Shown here: one piece after another, positions 51,568 to 61,384 of the stretch | Layout: every line of letters begins with the position of its first letter | Numbering within the stretch: the stretch's first letter is position 1 | NCBI RefSeq assembly: GCF_006094435.1 | Contig: NZ_CP034783.1 | Span: 4,243,001-4,307,000, forward strand | Source: Pseudomonas sp. MPC6 | GTDB lineage: Bacteria > Pseudomonadota > Gammaproteobacteria > Pseudomonadales > Pseudomonadaceae | Direction of reading: 5' to 3' | Length of the DNA: 64,000 nt | Notes under the pieces: model-generated | Database searches by the model: none | Seen by the model: only the letters and a program-made list of their open reading frames with translations | What the model was told of the DNA's origin: nothing | Position numbers and translations under genes: made by a program

Positions 51568-52005
51568 ATGCCTCTGATATCGCAACGTGTAGCGCTAGCA
51601 CGCAAAGGAGCTAACGATAAAGTAATTTGCCGAATGAAGTCGGGTTGGGCGGTCATGGGTGACGTGCAATTTCTGCCTGGTTACTGCCTATTATTGCCCG
51701 ACCCTGTCGTCCCAAGCCTGAACGATCTGGATGCAGAGGCCAGAGCGACATACCTACTGGACATGGCCCGAATCGGCGACGCGGTATTACAAGCAACCGG
51801 GGCACTTCGTATGAACTACGAGATTTTAGGGAATTCAGAACCGGAGCTGCATTGCCACATTTTCCCTCGCTACTCTTCAGAGCCGGAAGAAAATCGCAAG
51901 ATGCCCGTATGGTTCTATGACTGGAAGACAGCTACCCCCTACGCTGAGCAAGCACATGGCGATTTGCGTAACAGGATTGCTCAGTTATTGGCTGCATCGA
52001 GCTAA
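51568..52005 (+). CDS. HIT-family protein
   Basis: 145 residues. The histidine triad region is ELHCHIFPRYSSE (about residues 92-104; HxHxF form), and an upstream LPGYCLLLPDPVVPSLNDL is typical of HIT nucleotide hydrolases. The final triad His is replaced by Pro-Arg, as in some branches, so activity is uncertain. The next gene begins 26 bases on. Confidence 0.82.
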   Translation: MPLISQRVALARKGANDKVICRMKSGWAVMGDVQFLPGYCLLLPDPVVPSLNDLDAEARATYLLDMARIGDAVLQATGALRMNYEILGNSEPELHCHIFPRYSSEPEENRKMPVWFYDWKTATPYAEQAHGDLRNRIAQLLAASS

Positions 52006-52030
52006 GACGACGATATAAGAGCAACTCGAC

Positions 52031-52477
52031 ATGACTTTCTCAATTTCAATCAGAAAAATTTCAATTCGTGCATTGGGCATTTTCGTTATCTTTCCCTGCA
52101 CGGTTGCACACACCTTTTTCAGTCTGATAGCGCTTGTGAAGTTGCATTCGTTTATTTTCATAGAACATGACACGTCCACGTACAGCGTCATGATTCACTT
52201 GAGAATGGCTGTCTACTTGGCATTAGGATGGGTCGGGGTCATAACGGGATTGAAGCTGTACTATCACTTTCTGCTGTCAAACGCGTCTCCAGTCTGGTCA
52301 GGCTTTGCGTGGTCAGGGCTGCTCTGCGGGACTGTGGCCTGTGTAGGCTTGATATGTGCATCAGGGGGATCACTTACATCACGCATCTTTACCATGGGAT
52401 GGCCGCTGGTGGGTGCTGCGGTGCTTGGTTGGCTTTTGCTCAATGCCGACAACGCAAACAAGGCAGACAGGCACTAG
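52031..52477 (+). CDS. Small integral membrane protein, unknown
   Basis: 148 residues with four hydrophobic segments (FVIFPCTVAHTFFSLIALV, MAVYLALGWVGVITGLKLYY, GFAWSGLLCGTVACVGLIC, MGWPLVGAAVLGWLLL). I recognise no family. It may be cotranscribed with the HIT gene. Confidence 0.65.
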   Translation: MTFSISIRKISIRALGIFVIFPCTVAHTFFSLIALVKLHSFIFIEHDTSTYSVMIHLRMAVYLALGWVGVITGLKLYYHFLLSNASPVWSGFAWSGLLCGTVACVGLICASGGSLTSRIFTMGWPLVGAAVLGWLLLNADNANKADRH

Positions 52478-52842
52478 AGGATTCACGTAACTCGGTGAGA
52501 AGGGGCAGAGCACGATTATCGACTCGTCCTTTTGGTTTAGATGAGTTAATGATTAGCCAATACGAATCGTCCAGACTCTGCGCCTTGGCGGAACCGTCTA
52601 CTTTGAGTCGATACCCGTCCAACGCGGAAGGCTGCAGCGCGTTATGCCGCCCTGACCATCGTCAAATGGGCAGCAATCTGAAGCCAAAGCGAAGCAAGAT
52701 CAAAAGATCGCAGCCTCGCTTCGCTCGACAGCTCCTACAGGGGTACGCGTGCGCTGAATGATTGGCGGTTGCGGTACACGCACCGTCGAGAGACTCCGTT
52801 CCGGTTCTGCGCAGCGGGCCATAGCGACGGCACATGGCCGCC
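52478..52842. other. Intergenic stretch with a Pseudomonas repeat
   Basis: No gene seen. At 52704-52741 a known intergenic element of Pseudomonas occurs (AAAGATCGCAGCCTCGCTTC, then GCTCGACAGCTCCTACAGG), here as a single arm. Confidence 0.6.
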
Positions 52843-53169
52843 TTACATCCCCAAATACTTGAATAACCACAACCCCCCCATCCCAACCGCCAGCGTCAGC
52901 ATCGTATTGCGAGTCTGCCAGGCAACCCACGCCGCAATAATGGCCGCCGGTATCTGCGGGTTACTCAACACGAACTCACCCTGCCCGTTGGGGTACACCA
53001 CGGCGGGCAGCACCAGGGCCGCCAGCACACTGGCCGGTACGTACAGCAAGGCCCGTCTCAGCACCGACGGGATGCGCAACCGGCCATATAGTTCGACAAA
53101 GGACAGACGCATGGCGAAGGTTCCCAGGCCGACCGCCAGGAACAGTCCCCACAAGGCTAGTTCACTCAT
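52843..53169 (-). CDS. AzlD-family branched-chain amino acid exporter subunit
   Basis: 108 residues, four hydrophobic segments, AzlD pattern (LGTFAMRLSFVELYGRLRIP, then LRRALLYVPASVLAALVLPAV). Overlaps the AzlC gene by four bases. With AzlC it forms a two-subunit exporter of branched-chain or related amino acids. Confidence 0.9.
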   Translation of the reverse strand: MSELALWGLFLAVGLGTFAMRLSFVELYGRLRIPSVLRRALLYVPASVLAALVLPAVVYPNGQGEFVLSNPQIPAAIIAAWVAWQTRNTMLTLAVGMGGLWLFKYLGM

Positions 53170-53906
53170 GGCGTCTCCCTCTCGACGTCAGGGGTCGACG
53201 CCCCGCTCAATGGGCGTTTGCGAACACTCTCGATCAGCAGACCCGCGATGACACCGCCGATGGAAGCGGTGACCAGGCCAAGGTTGTACGGCATATCGAC
53301 CGCAATCGCGGCGAGCAGCCCGCCGACCGTGGCGGCGCCCAGGGTTGCCGCGCTACGCAGGCCGGGCACCAGAAGCGCGAGGAAGGAAAGCGGTATGGCA
53401 AAGCCCAATGACCAGGTCTCGGGGATGCTCGCGCCCAGATAAATGCCCGCCAATACCGATAATTGCCAGGACAGCCACATGGCAACGGCGGTGCCGGCAT
53501 AGTAGTAGTGAGCAAATGGCCCCAGTTCGCCTGAGGCCAGCTTGAGACTGCACAGCGCGTAGGACTGGTCCGAAAGTACGTAGGACAACGGCCACGTCCA
53601 GCGTCGGGGCAAGTGGTGCAGAGAGGGGGCCAGTGACGCGCTGTACATGATGAAGCGCAAATTGATGACCAGCGCGGTGACCACAATCGCCAGCGGCATG
53701 ATGCCCGTATGGAGCAGTTGCAGGGCGACCATCTGCGCGGATCCGGAGTAGAACAGCAGCGTCATGCCCATGGTCGTGCCCGGCGACAGGCCCATGTCGA
53801 TCGCCATGACCCCTGTCAGCAAGCCGAAAGGCACGACGCCGGGACTCAATGGCATCAGCGCCCGGACACCTTGCATGAACGCTTCCCTTCCTGATCGGTA
53901 CGGCAT
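53166..53906 (-). CDS. AzlC-family branched-chain amino acid exporter subunit
   Basis: 246 residues. GVVPFGLLTGVMAIDMGLSP and FYSGSAQMVALQLLHTG are family signatures, followed by LRFIMYSASLAPSL. About seven helices. MPYRSG at 53906 is used as start; MQGVRAL ten codons later is possible. The regulator is not adjacent. Confidence 0.9.
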   Translation of the reverse strand: MPYRSGREAFMQGVRALMPLSPGVVPFGLLTGVMAIDMGLSPGTTMGMTLLFYSGSAQMVALQLLHTGIMPLAIVVTALVINLRFIMYSASLAPSLHHLPRRWTWPLSYVLSDQSYALCSLKLASGELGPFAHYYYAGTAVAMWLSWQLSVLAGIYLGASIPETWSLGFAIPLSFLALLVPGLRSAATLGAATVGGLLAAIAVDMPYNLGLVTASIGGVIAGLLIESVRKRPLSGASTPDVERETP

Positions 53907-54097
53907 TTCGCCTCCTTGTATTTTTGTTCGAGCCGCCGATTCGGTTGACCGTACGCCGACCGCTCTGAAACTGGATACAGGATAAGCTGGAGTTATTGCA
54001 AGCCATCTACGCAGACCATTGCCTGGCCCAGGGTCCGCCGCCCATCGTGCGGTAGGGTGTGGGCCCGGAGCCGGATGGGTTCCTGACCACCAAAAAA

Positions 54098-54194
54098 CCT
54101 GTGTAGGAGCTGGCTTGCCAGCGAAGGCGTCCTTTCAGCCAACAATTATGTCGGCTGGAAGGGCCTCTTCGCTGGCAAGCCAGCTCCTACAGGG
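54098..54194. repeat. REPIN
   Basis: GTAGGAGCTGGCTTGCCAGC and GCTGGCAAGCCAGCTCCTAC, perfect arms, between the AzlC promoter side and the LuxR-type gene end. Confidence 0.92.
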
Positions 54195-54341
54195 GATCGG
54201 GTTGGCGATGCGTGTGTGGCCAACCCTTAAACCGCTTTCGGCGCCTGCTGTGCGCGACGTGCGTCCGCTCCCCCAGGGATGGGGTCGTTTGCCTGAACAA
54301 GGCAACCTTATTGTTATTGGGATACGCTGATGGGTAATAAC

Positions 54342-55193
54342 TTAGTTCGTTCGCAACCACTCGAAAAACAGTGCAAACAACTCCGCCTGAGAATTAACTT
54401 TCAGCTTCAAATAAAGACCTTTGCGGTGCATGCGCACCGTTTCTGGCGAAATACCGAACTGGCTGGCGGTGGACTTCACGGAGTGCCCGCGGAGCACCAT
54501 GTGCGCGACCTCGCGCTCGCGCTCGGTCAACAGCTCGCGACCAAAGTTCTCAAAGGCGCCCTGCAAACGTTGTTTGAAATCATCATGCACCGTCGCTTCG
54601 ACATCGGCCTGTATTGCGCCACTCTTGTGCAGGCCACGCGGGCCAAACTCACTGAGGAATTCCCGCACCAGCGGTTCGACGGCCCGCAGTAAATTGAGTT
54701 GCTCCGCCTTGAGCGCCTCGCCACCGAAGCCTTGAAACAGGCTCACTGAAATCTGCGAGTCATTCACCGTATCGACAATATAAAAACTGTCTTCGGAGCT
54801 ACCCGCTTTCAAGTAGTAAGTTTTGTAGTACTCACTCTCGAAGAAGTTGTCCGGGGCTATTTCCTCCAAGTGATAAAATCCTTCAGCCAATCCCTGCTCT
54901 ACCGCCAGGCAAAACGGATCAAGCAAGTAGCCACCCGAAAAATAGCGGTCGATGATCGACTCACGATATTTTTCCGGAATGCCACGCTGATACAGCAACT
55001 GTGGTGCACGGTCCTTGTGTTCCAGGCTGATCAAAACCGATTCGATGGACACCAGATGCCCAAACGCCGACGCCAGATATTGCAGGGCATCGAGCGTGTC
55101 GATATGCGCGAATGCCTCGCGCATGTCGCGATGCCATTTATGTAATGCCCCGAAGGACAAAGCGATCAGTGCAGCGTCGTCTGGTTTGCTCAT
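54342..55193 (-). CDS. LuxR-type HTH regulator
   Basis: 283 residues. The C-terminal GerE-type helix-turn-helix is LLTEREREVAHMVLRGHSVKSTASQFGISPETVRMH region (about 215-250). The N-terminal 190 residues resemble no autoinducer pocket I can confirm. It is last in a minus-strand set after a polyamine-type binding protein and an aminotransferase (53-base gap), so it likely regulates that set. The ATG at 55193 is preferred to an in-frame start 19 codons earlier, which overlaps the aminotransferase end. Confidence 0.87.
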   Translation of the reverse strand: MSKPDDAALIALSFGALHKWHRDMREAFAHIDTLDALQYLASAFGHLVSIESVLISLEHKDRAPQLLYQRGIPEKYRESIIDRYFSGGYLLDPFCLAVEQGLAEGFYHLEEIAPDNFFESEYYKTYYLKAGSSEDSFYIVDTVNDSQISVSLFQGFGGEALKAEQLNLLRAVEPLVREFLSEFGPRGLHKSGAIQADVEATVHDDFKQRLQGAFENFGRELLTEREREVAHMVLRGHSVKSTASQFGISPETVRMHRKGLYLKLKVNSQAELFALFFEWLRTN

Positions 55194-55246
55194 GCCGCGC
55201 AGTCTAGCGGGTGAACCGGCATTTGGTAACCGCAGCCTTGAAGCAC

Positions 55247-56665
55247 TCATTGGCCGAAATACTGGCCGCTTTGCTCTAGCTCAGCCGCCACCTCAAGGAT
55301 ACAAGTGCGCAAAGTCTCGACGATTTCATCAACCTGGGCGCAGGACAGAATCAGCGGCGGCGACATTACGTTGAGGTGCATGATCGGCCGCACCAGCAGG
55401 CCTCGGGCCTGCGCTCGAGAGTGAATCATTTCGCCAATGTTGATCTCGTCGGCAAACAACGCCTTGGTGCGTTTGTCGGCCACGAACTCCACGCAAGCCA
55501 TGAGTTTCTGACAACGCACGTCGCCCACCAATGGCAAGTCCCTGAGCGTCGACAGCCGCTCCTCAAGGTACGCGCCCACCACGTCGACATGTTCCAGCAG
55601 TTTTTCCCGCTCGATGATCTCGATATTTTTCAGCGCCGCGGTGCAGCACACCGGATGACCGCTGTAGGTGAAACCGTGGGTGAAGCAGCGGCCCTTGCCC
55701 GGCTCGGCAATGACTTTCCAGATGCGGTCGGAAAAAATGCAGGCGCCCAGCGGCAGATAAGCAGACGTCAGCCCCTTGGCCGTGGTGATGATGTCAGGCT
55801 GTACATCGAACACGTCATAGGAGGCGAAGAACTTGCCCAACCGACCGAACGACGTCACCACTTCATCGGCGACAAACAGAATGTCGTAGCGCTGGCAGAC
55901 GTCCCACATGCGTTTCAGATAACCCTGGGGCGGAATGATCACGCCGCCGGAGCCCATGATCGGCTCGGCAAAGAAGCCTGCGACCTTGTCCGCGCCGATG
56001 CTCAGAATCTTGTCCTCGAACTCCTTGATCAGAAACTCGAGGAATTGCGCTTCATCCATGCCGTCCGGGGCGCGGTACGGATTGGGGTTGGAGACGTGAT
56101 GAATGCAGTCGTTGGCGTAATCGAATTCCGGCACGCGGTCGGCGGCCTTGTTGCCGATCGACATCGTCAGCGTAGTCGAGCCGTGATAGGCGTTGAAGCG
56201 AGCGATGATGTGCTTCTTGTCCGTTTTGCCACGGCAGTTCTGATAGTACTGAATCAGCCGGTACGCGGTGTCCACGGCCGTGGAGCCGCCGGTGGTCAGG
56301 AACACATGATCGAGGTCGCCTGGGGCCAGGCTGGCGAGTTTTTCGCACAGTTCGATGGCGACGTTATTGGACATGTCGGAAAACGGATTCGAATAGGCCA
56401 GCTGGCGCACCTGGTCAGCAATCGCCAGCGCCATTTCCTCACGGCCCAGTCCGATGTTCGTGCACCACATGCCACCGACCGCATCCAGGAAGCGGTTGCC
56501 CTGAGTGTCGTAAATATAGGCGCCCTCACCCGCCACGATGTTCAGGGAACCTTGTTCGCTGTGCTCATCGAACACGTGATAGCCGTGCATGTAATGGGCT
56601 TTGTCGGCTTTGACCAGACGGGATTCATCGGCCGCGGACAATACGTTCTTAGCAGGAGTAGCCAT
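55247..56665 (-). CDS. Class III aminotransferase (putrescine/omega-amino acid type)
   Basis: 472 residues, PLP fold type I class III. FLDAVGGMWCTNIGLGREEM, the TTGGSTAVDTAYRL phosphate loop, LFVADEVVTSFGRLGKFF (Asp) and the PLP Lys in ITTAKGLTSAYLPLGA. This is the pattern of putrescine-pyruvate or beta-alanine-type aminotransferases (SpuC-like). Its place beside a PotF-like binding protein suggests a polyamine or diamine donor. Confidence 0.9.
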   Translation of the reverse strand: MATPAKNVLSAADESRLVKADKAHYMHGYHVFDEHSEQGSLNIVAGEGAYIYDTQGNRFLDAVGGMWCTNIGLGREEMALAIADQVRQLAYSNPFSDMSNNVAIELCEKLASLAPGDLDHVFLTTGGSTAVDTAYRLIQYYQNCRGKTDKKHIIARFNAYHGSTTLTMSIGNKAADRVPEFDYANDCIHHVSNPNPYRAPDGMDEAQFLEFLIKEFEDKILSIGADKVAGFFAEPIMGSGGVIIPPQGYLKRMWDVCQRYDILFVADEVVTSFGRLGKFFASYDVFDVQPDIITTAKGLTSAYLPLGACIFSDRIWKVIAEPGKGRCFTHGFTYSGHPVCCTAALKNIEIIEREKLLEHVDVVGAYLEERLSTLRDLPLVGDVRCQKLMACVEFVADKRTKALFADEINIGEMIHSRAQARGLLVRPIMHLNVMSPPLILSCAQVDEIVETLRTCILEVAAELEQSGQYFGQ

Positions 56666-56695
56666 ACCAAAACCTCAAACCAAAGGGTTGAATGA

Positions 56696-57799
56696 TCAGA
56701 TGCCGCTTTTTACCGTGCTCCAGACGCGCGTCATGGCGCGCATGTCTTTCGCGTCCTGGGTTTTTTGCGGAAACAGGCGCTGACGGGTTTCGTCATCGGG
56801 ATAAATCGCCGGGTTATTGCGCACGTCGGCACTGAGCAATGGCGTCGCCGCCGCGTTGCTGTTGGCGTAGTGGATGTAGTCCGTCACGTCCGCCATGACC
56901 TGGGGCTGCATCAAGTAATCGAGAAACTTGTGGGCATTGACGACGTGAGGCGCATCGGCCGGGATGTACATGTTGTCGAACCAGATCAACGAGCCTTCCG
57001 CAGGGATGAAATAGGCCAGTTTGATTTTCAGTTTGGCTTCTTCGGCACGGGCCATGGCGGTCGCGTAATCGCCAGACCAGGTCATTGCCATGCACACATC
57101 ACCATTGGGCAGGCTGGTCAGGTAATTGACCGAGTCGAATTTGCGGATGTACGGCCGCACCGACAACAGCAACTCTTGCGCGGCTTTCAGGTCTTCTGGC
57201 GCGGCACTTCGCGGGTCGCGTCCCAGATACTTCAGGGCCAGTGGAATGACTTCGGTGGGCGCATCGACCAGGGTGACGCCGCAATCGGCGAAGCGCGAAA
57301 CGATTTTCGGATCAAAGATCATCGCCAGCGAACCGATCGGCGCGTCCGGCATGCGTTCCTTTATCTTGTCGACGTTATAAGTGATGCCGTTACTGCCCCA
57401 GGTATAGGGTGCGGAGTACACGGTGCCGGCGTCAAATCCCTGCAAGTCCTGCAAGACTTTCGGGTCAAGGTTGGTCCAGCCTGGCAGTAACTTTTTATCC
57501 AGGGGCTGGAACACCTTGGCTTTGATCAGTGGCGGAACGAGGGAGGCGTTCAGTACCACCAGGTCGTAACCGGAGTGGCCGGTGAGCAACTTCGCCTGCA
57601 CCGTTTCATAGGCATCAAACGTGTCGTAAATCACTTTGATGCCGGAAGCCTTCTCAAAATCGGCAATGGTTTTTTCGCCGATGTAATCGGCCCAGTTATA
57701 AAGCCGCAGCGTTTTGCTGCCGTCCACGTCGGCGGCGTGAGCGTTCAGTGTCAGCGGTGCAAGCAATAGACTGGTAATCACCATGAGGGCCTTGCGCAT
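56696..57799 (-). CDS. Polyamine ABC transporter binding protein (PotF-like, first)
   Basis: 367 residues. Signal peptide to about residue 22. LRLYNWADYIGEKTIADFEKASG is the typical PotD/PotF start, with YDLVVLNASLVPPLIKAKVFQPL and YTWGSNGITYNVDKI. First gene of the operon with aminotransferase and LuxR-type regulator; no permease or ATPase genes are here, so it must use a transporter encoded elsewhere. Confidence 0.9.
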   Translation of the reverse strand: MRKALMVITSLLLAPLTLNAHAADVDGSKTLRLYNWADYIGEKTIADFEKASGIKVIYDTFDAYETVQAKLLTGHSGYDLVVLNASLVPPLIKAKVFQPLDKKLLPGWTNLDPKVLQDLQGFDAGTVYSAPYTWGSNGITYNVDKIKERMPDAPIGSLAMIFDPKIVSRFADCGVTLVDAPTEVIPLALKYLGRDPRSAAPEDLKAAQELLLSVRPYIRKFDSVNYLTSLPNGDVCMAMTWSGDYATAMARAEEAKLKIKLAYFIPAEGSLIWFDNMYIPADAPHVVNAHKFLDYLMQPQVMADVTDYIHYANSNAAATPLLSADVRNNPAIYPDDETRQRLFPQKTQDAKDMRAMTRVWSTVKSGI

Positions 57800-57905
57800 A
57801 GCAAATTCACCTTAGCAAGCGAAGCCGGTTCTGGATGACCGGTTGAACCTACTATTGAGCGATTGGCCGAACGGCGCCATACCCCGAATGGGTGTGTGCG
57901 CCGTT

Positions 57906-58505
57906 TTACCGTTTCGCCCCTTCCCGCACCCACCGCCGGACCTCGACCTGTACGGCATAGGCCGGGGCCTCCACCGCATTGAAATCCTGGGTATAGCGCT
58001 GGGCAAATCCTGCTACCCCCCATTCCTGATACTGCTGCACATGCTTGAGTTCGTGAGCCCAGAGCGCGAGGTCCTGTTCTGCGGCTTGAACGTCCCGGAA
58101 CAGGATGATGTCGATCAGCGTCACGGCACCGACATCGGGGTTTTGCAGCATGGCCGTGGCGGTGCTGAATTGACCGTTGTCGCTGATTTTGTAGCGCGCG
58201 GTATCGAGGACGCCGGGGGCGTACCAGCGCAGCAGTTGCTCGCGGATGTGCGGTGGAACGGGTTGGGTGCCGGCGCTGGCGGCTTCGGCGCGGGCTTGGG
58301 TCAGCCACAGCGCCAGGGCCGGAGCCGCGACCTGGAAGATGCCATCAGGCAGGGGGTCGTGCAGCGGCCCCAGGTCTGGCAGGCAGATGCAGCTGTCCAG
58401 GCACACTGGTTTCTCGCCAGCCGGACAGACGTTGGGCTGGGCTGGCACTTCAAGGGTCAGGCAAAGAACCGACAGCGCCACCAGGCGCGTGGTGATGGGC
58501 GACAT
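57906..58505 (-). CDS. DUF4157-type secreted metalloprotease-like protein
   Basis: 199 residues. Signal peptide up to about residue 20. A Cys-rich segment CPAGEKPVCLDSCICLPDLG follows. The zinc motif HELKHVQQYQEWG (HExxH at about 155-159) and the preceding FLIDI-like TLIDIILFRD match the DUF4157 core known from eCIS-associated and Pseudomonas proteins. The usual large partner proteins are absent. Probably a periplasmic or surface peptidase-like fold. Confidence 0.8.
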   Translation of the reverse strand: MSPITTRLVALSVLCLTLEVPAQPNVCPAGEKPVCLDSCICLPDLGPLHDPLPDGIFQVAAPALALWLTQARAEAASAGTQPVPPHIREQLLRWYAPGVLDTARYKISDNGQFSTATAMLQNPDVGAVTLIDIILFRDVQAAEQDLALWAHELKHVQQYQEWGVAGFAQRYTQDFNAVEAPAYAVQVEVRRWVREGAKR

Positions 58506-58776
58506 TGGGCGCTCCGGGTACAGCGCGATTAGACAGCTAGCTATCTGTTGACGAAAGCCTGAAGTATTCATTTGAGCTTACAGATTCTAGAACGGCAATA
58601 TCCAACTGGACACCGCACCTGACACCATACGCTGCGATGCCGAAGGACAGCGAGTGCGGCGCTTCATGGGCATCAATACGCTTTCGCCAAACCTGTCTGC
58701 CACCGCGGACCCTGCGTAGGCGGGGCGCGTAGCGACGAGGAACGTCGCACCGGGTTCCGCTCACGGCAGTAGACGC

Positions 58777-59949
58777 TCAGGCCAACCCTGGCAGCTTGAT
58801 CTGCAGGCGCCGTGCCAGCAAGCCGGCAAAGGCCAACACCGGCAGGATCGCCGTGGCAAAGGCCAGCCATAACAATGGCGAGAACCCGTCGCCGACGAGG
58901 GAGCCGGCCAGTGCCGGGCCGGTCATGGAACTCAGGGCGAATGCGGCGGGAATCAGCATGATCGAGCGTCCGCTGGGGTCCAGGCGGGCAATCGCCGCAG
59001 TTTGAAAAATGCAGCCCCAGGTGAAACCGACTTCCCAGATCCAGGCACCCAGCGCGTACATCAAAAATCCCTTGGCGCAGCCCAGCAGGATCAGCCCGAG
59101 ACTGATCACCGCCAACACCAGCAGATGCGGCAGGCGCGCGCCCAGGCGATCACCCATGGCCGCCAGGGTCAGCGCGGCGGCCCCCCCCAGCAGTTTCAAC
59201 ACGGCGAAGACGATGCCCAGCTCGGTGGGTTGCAGCGCCAGGCCATGGCCCAAACGCTCCAGGAACGCCCACAGACCGATCTGTCCGGCGCCGAACAGGA
59301 AGAAAGCCGCGAGCGCGAAATACGCCGGCAACGGAAAACTGAAGCGGGCGCAAAGGGAGCGCTCGCCAACGACGTCGACCGCCTTGGCGAAATCGCTGCG
59401 CCGCGGTAGTGCCAGGGCGCTCAGGCTCAACAACAGAATGATCGCCGCCAGCACGAGTGCCGCGCCGGCATAGTGAAACCGTGCCACGACCAACGAAGGC
59501 AAGGCGAACAGCAAGGCGGCAACCAGGCCCAGTTCAATGCCCTGACGCACCCCCAATGCGCGTTCCTTGTCCGCCATTTCGCTCATGATGCGCAGCCCGA
59601 GGCAGGTCATCAGCGAGGCAAAGAAACCAATCAGCGCCCACAGCGGCGCTTGCGCCTGCGCCGGCAAGCGAGCGGACGCCAGCAACGCCAGCGCGGCGCC
59701 CACCGCGCAGCCAACGGTCAGATAACGCCAGTTCATCCGGTCGATGAACGCCACCGCCACCAGCGTCCCGACCAGGTAACCGGCAAAACAGATGGAGCCC
59801 AGTTGGCCGATTTGTGCGGCATCGAAGCTGAAACTGTCGGCGAGCGCGCCCAGCAGGATGGGTAATGTGTTGAAAGGCAGGCCGCCAATGGTCGAAGCCA
59901 GACTGGCGGCCAGCATGAAGGTCAACGTGGTGCGGCGACTGATGCTCAT
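58777..59949 (-). CDS. MFS transporter (YbfB/YjiJ-like)
   Basis: 390 residues, 12 helices. DAAQIGQLGSICFAGYLVGTLVA at helices 1-2 and the FGAGQIGLWAFLERLGHGL central region fit the YbfB/arabinose-efflux-like branch. No ligand can be named. It lies 70 bases downstream of the SDR gene at 60020 on the same strand, so they may be one unit. Confidence 0.85.
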   Translation of the reverse strand: MSISRRTTLTFMLAASLASTIGGLPFNTLPILLGALADSFSFDAAQIGQLGSICFAGYLVGTLVAVAFIDRMNWRYLTVGCAVGAALALLASARLPAQAQAPLWALIGFFASLMTCLGLRIMSEMADKERALGVRQGIELGLVAALLFALPSLVVARFHYAGAALVLAAIILLLSLSALALPRRSDFAKAVDVVGERSLCARFSFPLPAYFALAAFFLFGAGQIGLWAFLERLGHGLALQPTELGIVFAVLKLLGGAAALTLAAMGDRLGARLPHLLVLAVISLGLILLGCAKGFLMYALGAWIWEVGFTWGCIFQTAAIARLDPSGRSIMLIPAAFALSSMTGPALAGSLVGDGFSPLLWLAFATAILPVLAFAGLLARRLQIKLPGLA

Positions 59950-60019
59950 TACCCTCTCCTGTCCCTGGTGCTGTCAGCGCTGGTCGACCGTGATGATCTG
60001 ACTAGACGCAGGCAGCGGC

Positions 60020-60892
60020 TTATCGCCAGTCCGCCACAATCCCATGCTCCAGCGCGAAAGGCTGGCAGGCGATGGTGCGACGTTGATGGTCGACGGCCTG
60101 TTCAGCGGTGGCCAGCCAGAGCATGACAGCGGCGGGCACCTCGGGGGGCGCCGAGCCGGCACGCAGCGCGATCACACCGCGATCGCCGATGGTGGCCTTG
60201 AGCGCATCGGTGGTGACCACCCCCGGATTGACCGTAAAGCCACGAATGCCCGACTCGCCCAGTTCGACCGCGAGAATGCCCGACAGGCGCGACACCGCCG
60301 CTTTGCCAGCCCCGTAGGCGTAGCCCCAGCCGCCCTTGCCTGCGGCGACCGGAGGGTCGGTTTCACCCGCGCCGGAGGTCACATTGATGATCACCCCGCC
60401 ACCCTGTTCGACCATCCCGGCCACCACCGCACGGGTCAGCAGAAAGGGTGACATGACATACCCCTGAAATACCCGCTCCAGGGTGTCGGGCTGCAGTTGC
60501 ATGAACGGCAGGTTGAGGTCGCTGCCCTGGTAGATGGCGTTGTTGACCAATACATCGACACGACCGAACTCGCTGAACACCGCTGCACTGGCGTCCAGTA
60601 CCGAAGCGCTGTCGAGCAAGTCCATGCGCACCACCAGGGCCTTGCGGCCCATGGCCCGGATTTGCGCAGCGGTCGCATTGAGGCTGCCGGACAATAGCGA
60701 GCCATCGGCATAACGCAAGGCATGGTCGTGGCTTTCGCCCTCGTCCAGGGTGCGCGCACTGATCGCCACATCGAACCCGGCACGGGCGAATGCCAGCGCC
60801 GTTTCGCGGCCGATACCGCGACTGGCGCCGGTGACGAATGCCACTTTGTTCGTGGTCGCCAAAGTGGAACCGCTGACGGCTGTAACTGGCAT
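60020..60892 (-). CDS. SDR-family oxidoreductase (classical)
   Basis: 290 residues. TGASRGIGRETALAFARAG, VDVLVNNAIYQG and the YGAGK catalytic Tyr/Lys are all present. The C-terminus carries VNPGVVTTDALKA. The ATG at 60892 has AAGGAG upstream. Probably cotranscribed with the MFS gene. Confidence 0.87.
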   Translation of the reverse strand: MPVTAVSGSTLATTNKVAFVTGASRGIGRETALAFARAGFDVAISARTLDEGESHDHALRYADGSLLSGSLNATAAQIRAMGRKALVVRMDLLDSASVLDASAAVFSEFGRVDVLVNNAIYQGSDLNLPFMQLQPDTLERVFQGYVMSPFLLTRAVVAGMVEQGGGVIINVTSGAGETDPPVAAGKGGWGYAYGAGKAAVSRLSGILAVELGESGIRGFTVNPGVVTTDALKATIGDRGVIALRAGSAPPEVPAAVMLWLATAEQAVDHQRRTIACQPFALEHGIVADWR

Positions 60893-61384
60893 GGGGTTTC
60901 TCCTTGAGGATTCAGGCTCAGTATCGACAGGCGGCAGTGTCAACGACTACGTCCGCTTGGACTACTAGCGAATCACGCCACGCAGCGGCCACCGCGTACG
61001 GCCACACGGGCGAGGTGCTCTGAGGAGCACCTTGCCCGCACAAAAATCGGTCACGCGGGTACAAAACCGGGCACAAAAGTAACAATTAACACTTCCCAAC
61101 GCACCGCCTGCGCATCGCAGGTCTGCGTACACCCCTTATAAACCGCAGCTCTCAACCAATTCCAAGAAATGGCATGAATGCCGAACCCCGCCCCCGCGCA
61201 GAGGTCAAAGCCAGTGATGACCTCGCCAATGATCATGGGCCGCTTCTGAGCGGCTTCAATCAAGGGCGAAGCCAGGAGCTCACACACTTTAGGGTGCGCC
61301 GGATAATTTCAGTAGGCTCGGACTCTGCCGAGGGCAGGCGCTGACTGCTGCTCACATCCAATGCTCCCGTATCGGAGTACGAAA
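60893..61384. other. Intergenic stretch with a strong hairpin
   Basis: No supported gene. GGGCGAGGTGCTC (61008-61020), loop TGAG, GAGCACCTTGCCC (61025-61037) is a 13-bp stem with a single G-U. No T-run follows, so it may be an RNA end, an operator or part of an unseen small RNA. Confidence 0.5.

Noticed and set aside
61051..61287. 78-codon frame on the minus strand
   Set aside because: No ribosome site, odd composition and no family likeness; not better than chance.
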